Below are positions 1 through 5,028 of a stretch of DNA of 5,028 nt, piece after piece. The stretch's first letter is position 1. Each line of letters begins with the position of its first letter. A model generated the notes under the pieces. The model made no database searches. It was not told where the DNA came from and worked only from the letters and a program-made list of their open reading frames with translations. The stretch covers positions 1 to 5,028 of the forward strand of contig JBGSWU010000034.1 of assembly GCA_041751795.1 (NCBI GenBank). Direction: 5' to 3'. The stretch is from JBBECJ01 sp041751795 (lineage in GTDB: Bacteria; Chloroflexota; Chloroflexia; Thermomicrobiales; CFX8). The position numbers and the translations under genes are program-made.

Positions 1-598
1 CGTTCACAATGGTCGCGGTGAACTACGGGTCGATCAACCCACCCGACCAAAATCGTTCAACATCACCCGCAATCGCTGGGACATTCGGCTGAACAACTCG
101 ATTCCGTTCGATCTGGAGATCGACAATTCGGCTGGCGAGGCCGAAATCGATGCGTCGGCGTTGACGCTCACGAGCTTCGAAGTCGATCAGGCAGCCGGAC
201 AGGCCGATGTCAAGCTCAATGGAGACCAGCAGAAACTCGCCTACGTCGAAGCTGAGGTAGCTGCGGGACGGCTCGATCTGGAACTTCGTGGTACGTACCC
301 ATCGATGCGTGAGATTCGAGTTGAGACGGCAGCAGGCCAGATCCGACTCGATCTTACCGGCCACTGGGGTTCTGATGTCACCGTTAAGGTCGAAGTGGTC
401 GCTGGTGAAGCAATCGTCAAACTGCCCAGAACCGCCAACATCATCGCGAAGGCGAACACGATGATTGGGCGCGTGAAGGCGAAAGGATTAATGCACGACG
501 GAGATCAGTATCGGCTTGATGTCCCCGGCGCAACCGCCACGCTTCGATTGAACGTCGAAGCCAACGTCGGCCAGGTCGTTCTGGACGTTGTGGACTAG
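1..598 (+). CDS. Toast-rack / LiaF-like beta-repeat protein, 5'-truncated by the window edge
   Basis: The frame is open from base 2 to the TAG at 596-598 (198 residues visible), so the true start lies upstream. A TTG at 161 could be taken as a start, but the residues before it (NRWDIRLNNSIPFDLEID) already read as the family's opening beta strands. The protein is all-beta with a regular ladder: an Ala-Gly turn followed by an alternating strand (SAGEAEI, AAGQADVKL, AAGRLDLEL, AAGQIRLDL, VAGEAIVKL) at visible residues 44, 65, 88, 111 and 134, a step of 21 and then 23 residues. It ends in VGQVVLDVVD. This resembles the toast-rack/DUF2154 fold and the C-terminal domain of LiaF, known in Firmicutes as a negative regulator of cell-envelope stress signalling. 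No membrane helix is visible in this part; LiaF-type proteins carry theirs N-terminally, which would be outside the window. The MFS gene follows after 3 bases. Family assignment is by pattern and moderately sure; the function is unknown. Confidence 0.8.
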   Translation, partial: VHNGRGELRVDQPTRPKSFNITRNRWDIRLNNSIPFDLEIDNSAGEAEIDASALTLTSFEVDQAAGQADVKLNGDQQKLAYVEAEVAAGRLDLELRGTYPSMREIRVETAAGQIRLDLTGHWGSDVTVKVEVVAGEAIVKLPRTANIIAKANTMIGRVKAKGLMHDGDQYRLDVPGATATLRLNVEANVGQVVLDVVD

Positions 599-601
599 CC
601 G

Positions 602-1933
602 ATGAACCAGTTGCAGCGAACCGGAACCAGTCGAATCCCACTCCTCGCACTCCTGGCCGCCAACGCGGTCTCGATGACTGGCAACGTCTTTACGCTGATC
701 GCGATCCCATGGTTTGTGTTGCAGTCGACCGGCAGCGCATCCCAGACAGGACTTGCCAGCGCCGTCGCCGCGCTGCCGTTCATCATTGCCGGACTATTCG
801 GCGGAACGCTCGTCGACCGAGTTGGCTTCCAGCGAATGAGCATCATTTCGGACCTCGCCAGCAGCGTTACGACGGCGCTGATCCCACTTCTCCATCTGAC
901 GATCGGCATTGAGTTCTGGCAGCTACTGACGCTCGTTTTCCTCGGCGGACTTCTCGACACCCCCGGGACCACGGCTCGCGCGTCATTGCTGCCGGACCTG
1001 GCGGCGGCGGCAGGCATGCGACTTGAGCGCGTTAACGCGATCGAACAGACCGTGCAACGCGGCAGTTACATGCTGGGTGCACCGCTGGCCGGGATCGTCA
1101 TTGCCGCGACCAGCACGACGGCTGCGCTGTGGTTCAACGCTGCGAGTTTCATCGTCTCTGCAGGGATTGTCCTGCTCCTGGTACCAGCAGCAGAACGAAA
1201 ACCTGCTGTCGACGCGCCGGACGCAGGCCAACCTGGGAACCTCATCCAGCGTTACTTTGCAGACCTTGGCGATGGACTGCGATTCATTCGGCGTGACTCG
1301 CTCATCCTCGCGATCGCTGCCGGTGTGGCGGTAACCAACTTCCTCGACGCGATGGTCACGCTCATTTATCCGGTGTATGCCGAGCGCGTGTTCGGCAGTG
1401 CGTTTGACCTCGGGCTGCTGATGGCTGCGTTCGGCGTCGGTGCGGTGACGACGACTCTGATATTCGCTGCTATCGGTCATCGGCTACGGAGACGCGAGAC
1501 GTATATTGGATGCTTTGTTCTCTCATCAGTGATGTTGTTTCCGCTGGCCCTCACCCCACCATTGCTCATTTGCTCCGTCGCGATGGCACTCAAAGGGGTA
1601 GGAGCGGGGCCTCTCAACCCAATCCTGATGACGGTCAGCCAGCAGCGCATCCCGGCGGAACTCCGTGGACGAGTATTCGGCGTCCTCACTGCACTCTCGT
1701 GGATCGCGATACCTGCCGGACGGCTCGGCGCCGGTTACCTCATCGAATGGATTGGGCTGATCCCGACGCTCGTCGCCGTTGGCTGCGCATATGTCATCAC
1801 GACACTCAGTTTCTGGTTGATGCCGGCACTGCACCAGATGAACGTTCCATCACCGAGAATGGAGTCGACTATGACTGTCAATATGAACACACCCCGGTCG
1901 TCCAGCGCGACGCTAGCCGGCGGAAGGGATTAA
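602..1933 (+). CDS. MFS transporter, MFS_3 / drug-exporter-like (first paralogue)
   Basis: This is a 443-residue integral membrane protein with about twelve hydrophobic segments (roughly residues 12-40, 47-70, 79-98, 104-121, 154-172, 174-196, 233-257, 267-291, 301-319, 321-343, 356-380, 384-408) and a polar central loop at about 197-232, the usual 6+6 MFS plan and normal length. The signature loop-2 motif is GGTLVDRVGFQR at 67-78. LDTPGTTARASLLPDL (118-133) and IPAELRGRVFG (350-360) are typical of the MFS_3 branch that includes EntS-like and macrolide-efflux proteins. By family it should export a small molecule using the proton gradient; the substrate cannot be read. The ATG is 3 bases after the previous stop and has no good Shine-Dalgarno sequence, so translation is probably coupled. 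The last 25 or so residues form a polar tail after helix 12. It is a clear paralogue of the MFS gene at 3652-4953. Confidence 0.93.
   Translation: MNQLQRTGTSRIPLLALLAANAVSMTGNVFTLIAIPWFVLQSTGSASQTGLASAVAALPFIIAGLFGGTLVDRVGFQRMSIISDLASSVTTALIPLLHLTIGIEFWQLLTLVFLGGLLDTPGTTARASLLPDLAAAAGMRLERVNAIEQTVQRGSYMLGAPLAGIVIAATSTTAALWFNAASFIVSAGIVLLLVPAAERKPAVDAPDAGQPGNLIQRYFADLGDGLRFIRRDSLILAIAAGVAVTNFLDAMVTLIYPVYAERVFGSAFDLGLLMAAFGVGAVTTTLIFAAIGHRLRRRETYIGCFVLSSVMLFPLALTPPLLICSVAMALKGVGAGPLNPILMTVSQQRIPAELRGRVFGVLTALSWIAIPAGRLGAGYLIEWIGLIPTLVAVGCAYVITTLSFWLMPALHQMNVPSPRMESTMTVNMNTPRSSSATLAGGRD
1922..1928 (+). promoter_or_regulatory. Ribosome binding site for the DUF4097-type gene
   Basis: GGAAGGG lies 9 bases before the ATG at 1938, inside the last codons of the upstream MFS gene. 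It supports this start and fits tight operon packing: the TAA at 1931-1933 sits between the site and the start codon. Confidence 0.65.
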
Positions 1934-1937
1934 CCGC

Positions 1938-3494
1938 ATGTCAGCCACCGACGCTCACTCCGACGAACTACCACTCCATCCTGGATCACTTGAGGGGATT
2001 ACCCGTCTGCGCATCGACTGCAACGACGTCGATCTTGCCATCGAAGCAGATCCGTCGCTCGTCGACATTGTTCACCTCGTCGTCAGCGGTTCATCGAGCA
2101 ACGCGCCGTCCCTCATTCGTGAGGGCAGCGAACTGATCGTCTACCAGAGCGGACGGTTTCGCGATGGTGGACGGCCACCGACCTTGCTTGTCCCCGACAT
2201 CAACTGCCCACCAATTACTGGTTCGCACGAGAAAGGCGATCTCCACTTCGATCAGGTCACAGCAGCGATCTCGATAAAGCATGGAACCGGCGATGTGCGT
2301 GTCGCGGAGGGTAGCGGCGATCTGAGTTTCGACAGCGGCAAGGGCGACATCTCAATCTCGGGCCGCGATGGGTCTCAGTCGCTACGGATCGGGATGGGCG
2401 ACGTCCGGATCGCTCGCTGTCGTGGGGCGATCGCCGTGTCTCTGGGTAAAGGCGATGTCAATGTCGATACGTGCGACGGTGAACTGGATCTCAAAATTGG
2501 GTCAGGCGACGTGGCTGCCAGCGATTGCAGCGGAGGCCTCGCCATCAAGAATAGCAATGGCGATGTCAGCATCACCCGGCCACGAGCGGCACTGCTGTCA
2601 GTGACGACTGGAAACGGCGACATCTCGATCCGAGGAGGCAGTCTGACCGGACTGAATCTGAAGACGGTCAAGGGGGACGTTACATCCGGGTCGCACCTGC
2701 TCTTTATCCCAGATGCCGCTGGAAATCAGCAGTCCGCGGCGCCGCAATTCGACGTTGACGAGTCCGACCCGAATCCGGTGTCGCGGATTCTCCGATCAAA
2801 GGGCATTGAGTTCATGGCCGGCGACAAAGGGCTCCGCTTCGCGCGTGGACCATTTGCCTTTGAAGCGAGCGACGCTGGATTGCGCATTGCCAAAGGCAGC
2901 TTCGCATTCGAAGCGAGCGACGCCGGACTGCGCATCGTCACTGGCGAAACGGCATCGTTCGGCTCGATCGGAACATTTGAGATCACAACTTCAGGCGGCG
3001 ACGTCTCGGTCGATGTCCCGTCAGGGACACCGCTGCGCGTCGAAGCGCTCGTCAACGGAGGCGATGTCAAATCTGACGTCCCGCTCGTAAGCGTCGGGCG
3101 CCCTGGGCCACGCGGCTCGACGCAGCGGTTCGTCGGCGTCACCGAGCCAAATGCGGAAGCACGGCTCGACCTTTCCGTCCGCACCGACCGCGGCGACATT
3201 CGCATCCGATCGGTTACCGGGTTACCGACGCAACCACAATCAACATCTCCAAACGATCCGACGACGCGCCTGCCCCGAACGCCACGAACACAAGGCACAC
3301 CGGTCACGCCGCGCTCAGTGCGTCCACCTCGCCCGGTTTCTGGAATCACCGATGCGATTGCGATGCCAGCATCCACGACATCACGGCCAAGCAATCGTGA
3401 CGCACGAATGCGCGCGATCCTCGACGACCTCGCCAACGGATTGATCACGATCACCGAAGCAGACCGACGACTCTCAGATCTGGACCGGGAGTGA
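1938..3494 (+). CDS. DUF4097-family beta-solenoid protein with C-terminal SHOCT/YvlB-like hairpin
   Basis: The 518-residue product has no signal peptide or membrane helix, so it is probably cytoplasmic. Order of parts: an N-terminal beta region (about 1-99, with LRIDCNDVDLAIEAD typical of DUF4097); a regular solenoid at about 100-248 with a Gly-Asp-hydrophobic turn at residues 100, 118, 136, 154, 172, 190, 208, 227 and 246 (18- to 19-residue coils, plus an extra half-step at 127); a tandem duplication of 16 residues (304-335) with a weaker copy at 289-303; a second DUF4097-like stretch (about 345-426, with GGDV, GGDV and RGDI turns); a Pro/Thr/Arg-rich linker (about 427-485); and a C-terminal helical hairpin, ILDDLANGLITITEADRRL, resembling SHOCT domains and the short helical domain of YvlB. 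SHOCT-like segments are usually regarded as oligomerisation or targeting modules. The start is 4 bases after the MFS stop and has a good ribosome site. Biochemical function is unknown; a scaffold, sensor or partner of the adjacent exporters is inference from context. Confidence 0.9.
   Translation: MSATDAHSDELPLHPGSLEGITRLRIDCNDVDLAIEADPSLVDIVHLVVSGSSSNAPSLIREGSELIVYQSGRFRDGGRPPTLLVPDINCPPITGSHEKGDLHFDQVTAAISIKHGTGDVRVAEGSGDLSFDSGKGDISISGRDGSQSLRIGMGDVRIARCRGAIAVSLGKGDVNVDTCDGELDLKIGSGDVAASDCSGGLAIKNSNGDVSITRPRAALLSVTTGNGDISIRGGSLTGLNLKTVKGDVTSGSHLLFIPDAAGNQQSAAPQFDVDESDPNPVSRILRSKGIEFMAGDKGLRFARGPFAFEASDAGLRIAKGSFAFEASDAGLRIVTGETASFGSIGTFEITTSGGDVSVDVPSGTPLRVEALVNGGDVKSDVPLVSVGRPGPRGSTQRFVGVTEPNAEARLDLSVRTDRGDIRIRSVTGLPTQPQSTSPNDPTTRLPRTPRTQGTPVTPRSVRPPRPVSGITDAIAMPASTTSRPSNRDARMRAILDDLANGLITITEADRRLSDLDRE
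2235..2681 (+). repeat. Coding repeat: 18-residue (54-base) GD-turn solenoid coils
   Basis: About eight consecutive coils begin with Gly-Asp-(Val/Ile/Leu). Steps are 18, 18 (with an extra GD halfway), 18, 18, 18, 18, 19 and 19 residues. Representative coils are GDVRIARCRGAIAVSLGK and GDVNVDTCDGELDLKIGS. The conservation is at protein level; the DNA copies are strongly diverged, so this is structural repetition and not a recent tandem expansion. It does not match the RTX calcium-binding nonapeptide GGxGxDxUx. Three coils carry Cys at position 8. Confidence 0.8.
2802..2942 (+). repeat. Tandem duplication within the DUF4097-type gene (2 clear 48-base copies plus 1 decayed)
   Basis: Bases 2847-2894 and 2895-2942 encode GPFAFEASDAGLRIAK and GSFAFEASDAGLRIVT, 13 of 16 residues identical. 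At DNA level 35 of 48 bases match, and many of the differences are synonymous third-position changes. Bases 2802-2846 encode a weaker 15-residue copy (GIEFMAGDKGLRFAR). The block lies between the GD solenoid and the second DUF4097-like region. Confidence 0.8.
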
Positions 3495-3651
3495 TATCGA
3501 CCGTTCACGACCGAGCATAGGGATTCAGGAATCCAGCGTATTCGGCCCAGACGATGGGCGACCCAACACGAATCTGACAGCAAGGAAGTCTGGCGATGGC
3601 CGGGAGGGGTTCGTGCTGCGCCCAGCAGGGCTGACGGAAGGAACTGGCGAC
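3495..3651. other. Spacer between the DUF4097-type gene and the second MFS gene
   Basis: These 157 bases (118 if the GTG at 3613 is the start) contain no supported gene. A perfect 6-base inverted repeat, GGATTC-AG-GAATCC, lies at 3521-3534, but it has no T-tract and is too weak to call a terminator. I find no convincing -35/-10 pair. The end holds two purine-rich ribosome-site candidates, GGGAGGGG at 3602-3609 and GGAAGGA at 3636-3642, which serve the alternative starts of the next gene. Confidence 0.5.
3636..3642 (+). promoter_or_regulatory. Ribosome binding site for the second MFS gene (ATG 3652)
   Basis: GGAAGGA lies 9 bases before the ATG at 3652. The competing site GGAGG at 3603-3607 lies 5 bases before an in-frame GTG at 3613. 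Both spacings are workable, so the start is not settled by this alone. Confidence 0.5.
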
Positions 3652-4953
3652 ATGGCGGCCAACGCCATCGAAAACAAGCCGCGGATACCAGCAGCGACGC
3701 CTGATCCGATCACAAGCCGGGACCGCCTTGCGATCCCGGCACTCATCGGCGCGAATGCGATCTCGGCGACCGGCAACAACCTGACATCGATCGCTATCCC
3801 GTGGTTTGTCTACATCACGACTGGAAGTGCCACGCAGACCGGCTTGGTCGCGTTCGCGGGATTGCTGCCCATCGCGATTGGCGGGATCTTCGGCGGGGCG
3901 ATCATCGATCGCATTGGCTTCAAATCCGCCAGCATCATCAGCGACATCGCCAGCGGCGTTACCGTTGCGATGATTCCGACGTTGTACCTGCTCGATGTCC
4001 TTGCATTCTGGCACTTGCTTGTTCTCGCGTTCGTCGGCGCACTCCTCGATGTTCCCGGCTCGACCGCCCGCTCGGCGATGGTACCCAAACTCGCCCGCCG
4101 GGTAGCGATGCCGCTTGAGCGAGCAAACTCGGCGGTCCAGCTCTCGTTTTTCGGAGCGCAGGTTGTTGGGCCAGCGATCGCCGGAGCGTTGATCGGCATC
4201 GTTGGTGCGGCCAGTGTCCTCTTCTTCGACGCCGCAACGTTTGCGATGTCAGCCATCATCATTGCTGTGTTGATCTCGTACCCAGCCCGGATGACACACG
4301 CCGACGAAAGCGCGAGGGCTGATCAGCGCGCATCGATCCTACGGGATGCGATGGATGGCCTTCGTTTCATCTACCGCGAGTCCTTTATCAGGGCGATGCT
4401 ATCGGTCGCGATCTTTGCCAACTTCCTGTTTTCGCCGTTGTTCGCCGTCGTCTTTCCGGTCTACGTGAAAGATCGCTTCGACAGCGCCACGGCGCTCGGA
4501 CTGCTGGCAACGTCATTCGGTGTCGGCTCGGTAGCAGGAACAATTCTCTACGGCACGCTCGGCACACGCCTGCCACGCTATCCGATCTTTGCAGGAGGCG
4601 CGGTCCTGCTGACGATCGGCCTGTGGATGCTTCCCTGGTCACCATCGTTGCTGTTCAGCATCGCCGCTGGGTTCATTGCAGGACTATCACTGGGTCCATT
4701 CAACATTCTCGCGTCGGTCGTCCTCCAGGAACGCGTTCCCGAAGAGATGCTCGGACGGGTCTTCGGTGCACTCGGACTCACCCAGCTCGCCTCGCCGTTA
4801 GGCGTCCTTCTCGCCGGAATCAGCATCGACGCGTTCGGTCTTGAGGCATTGATGGCCATCATCGCTTCCGGGATCACGCTCATGACTCTCGCGATCTTCA
4901 TCCATCCAGACTTTCGCGCGGTCGAAAGGATCACAGAACCGGGGGAGTCCTGA
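3652..4953 (+). CDS. MFS transporter, MFS_3 / drug-exporter-like (second paralogue)
   Basis: From the ATG at 3652 the product has 433 residues; an in-frame GTG at 3613 with its own good ribosome site would add 13. I prefer the ATG because the shorter N-terminus is closer to the first paralogue's. The protein has the 12-helix MFS plan with motif A GGAIIDRIGFKS (about 81-92), LLDVPGSTARSAMVPKL after helix 4, a charged central loop (about 211-242, rich in Ala, Asp and Arg) and VPEEMLGRVFG (about 362-372). Over the N-terminal half it aligns with the 602-1933 product without gaps, 72 of 130 positions identical by hand count. By family it is a proton-driven exporter in the cytoplasmic membrane with unknown substrate. 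It has a polar N-terminal extension of about 25 residues before helix 1 and a short C-terminal tail, the reverse of its paralogue. It may be transcribed with genes 1-3 or separately. Confidence 0.92.
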   Translation: MAANAIENKPRIPAATPDPITSRDRLAIPALIGANAISATGNNLTSIAIPWFVYITTGSATQTGLVAFAGLLPIAIGGIFGGAIIDRIGFKSASIISDIASGVTVAMIPTLYLLDVLAFWHLLVLAFVGALLDVPGSTARSAMVPKLARRVAMPLERANSAVQLSFFGAQVVGPAIAGALIGIVGAASVLFFDAATFAMSAIIIAVLISYPARMTHADESARADQRASILRDAMDGLRFIYRESFIRAMLSVAIFANFLFSPLFAVVFPVYVKDRFDSATALGLLATSFGVGSVAGTILYGTLGTRLPRYPIFAGGAVLLTIGLWMLPWSPSLLFSIAAGFIAGLSLGPFNILASVVLQERVPEEMLGRVFGALGLTQLASPLGVLLAGISIDAFGLEALMAIIASGITLMTLAIFIHPDFRAVERITEPGES

Positions 4954-5009
4954 GTTCGTGTCAACGTGTTGCAACCGGCACACAATAAATCAACGAAAGG
5001 CTTATCTCC
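4954..5009. promoter_or_regulatory. Short AT-rich spacer with an 8-base palindrome; possible leader of the next gene
   Basis: The spacer is AT-richer than the rest of the window (CACAATAAATCAA at 4981-4993). It contains the perfect palindrome GTTGCAAC at 4968-4975 and a ribosome-site-like GAAAGG at 4995-5000. TTGCAA and CAATAA are only 8 bases apart, too close for a standard -35/-10 pair, so a promoter is only a possibility. No hairpin followed by a T-tract is present, so there is no terminator after the second MFS gene. Confidence 0.3.
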
Positions 5010-5028
5010 ATGCACTCCACAACCAACG
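5010..5028 (+). CDS. Probable start of a further gene, 3'-truncated by the window edge
   Basis: An ATG at 5010 lies 9 bases after GAAAGG (4995-5000) and 56 bases after the second MFS stop. Only MHSTTN can be read before the window ends. The spacing and ribosome site make it a reasonable start on the same strand, but six codons cannot identify a product or prove coding. The preceding order would predict another beta-repeat protein or transporter. Confidence 0.4.

Noticed and set aside
161..163. TTG as the start of the first gene
   Set aside because: The frame is open to the window edge and the residues before the TTG already read as conserved family strands, so the gene begins upstream.
983..1480. 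Minus-strand open frame of 165 codons
   Set aside because: Entirely antisense to the first MFS gene, highly charged and without recognisable motifs.
1510..2136. Open frame of 208 codons on the plus strand in another phase
   Set aside because: It spans the end of the first MFS gene and the start of the DUF4097-type gene out of frame. Its product is rich in Arg, Pro and His without hydrophobic or domain pattern.
2235..2681. GD repeats as RTX calcium-binding toxin repeats
   Set aside because: The period is 18 with a single Gly-Asp turn per coil; the GGxGxDxUx nonapeptide is absent and there is no secretion-type C-terminus.
3504..3532. TTCACG and AGGAAT with 17-base spacing as a promoter
   Set aside because: The spacing is right, but both hexamers match the sigma-70 consensus poorly, especially the -10.
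3521..3534. Inverted repeat GGATTC-AG-GAATCC as a terminator
   Set aside because: The stem is at most 6 bases with a 2-base gap and no following T-tract, so it is not a credible intrinsic terminator.
2726..3583. Long open frame on the minus strand (285 codons)
   Set aside because: It lies antisense to the well-supported DUF4097-type gene, is rich in Arg and Ser in a low-complexity way, shows no domain pattern and overruns the real stop. It is a by-product of high GC and codon bias.
3505..4014. Minus-strand open frame of 169 codons reaching into the spacer
   Set aside because: Mostly antisense to the second MFS gene; the Arg/Asp-rich product matches no family pattern.

Overview
The window is moderately high in GC (about 61% in four 60-base lines counted by hand) and coding on the + strand from the first base. 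It suggests a bacterium with a large accessory set of toast-rack/DUF4097 beta-repeat proteins, such as a Chloroflexota (Thermomicrobia-like) or actinobacterial lineage. The lineage is a guess from protein style and composition only: there is no rRNA, tRNA or marker gene here.

Layout: (1) bases 1-598, the 3' part of a gene for a toast-rack/LiaF-like all-beta repeat protein whose start lies upstream; (2) 602-1933, a 12-helix major facilitator superfamily (MFS) exporter; (3) 1938-3494, a 518-residue DUF4097-type beta-repeat protein with an 18-residue coil, a small tandem duplication, a Pro/Thr-rich linker and a C-terminal SHOCT/YvlB-like helical hairpin; (4) 157 bases without a convincing gene, promoter or terminator; (5) 3652-4953 (or from GTG 3613), a second MFS exporter clearly paralogous to the first; (6) a 56-base, locally AT-rich spacer; (7) the first codons of a probable further gene from 5010.

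The order is therefore beta-repeat protein - MFS - beta-repeat protein - MFS. Genes 1-3 are separated by only 3 and 4 bases and are almost certainly one transcript; gene 4 may be read through or have its own promoter. The inferred theme is a pair of small-molecule exporters, each behind a soluble solenoid protein that could act as a scaffold, sensor or regulator at the membrane, loosely recalling LiaF/YvlB envelope-stress proteins. No substrate can be read from the sequence. The most distinctive details are the regular 18-residue coil of gene 3 with three cysteines at the same coil position (residues 161, 179, 197), the doubled solenoid-exporter arrangement, and the helical hairpin at the C-terminal rather than the N-terminal end. 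I see no mobile element, CRISPR array, RNA gene or phage feature.
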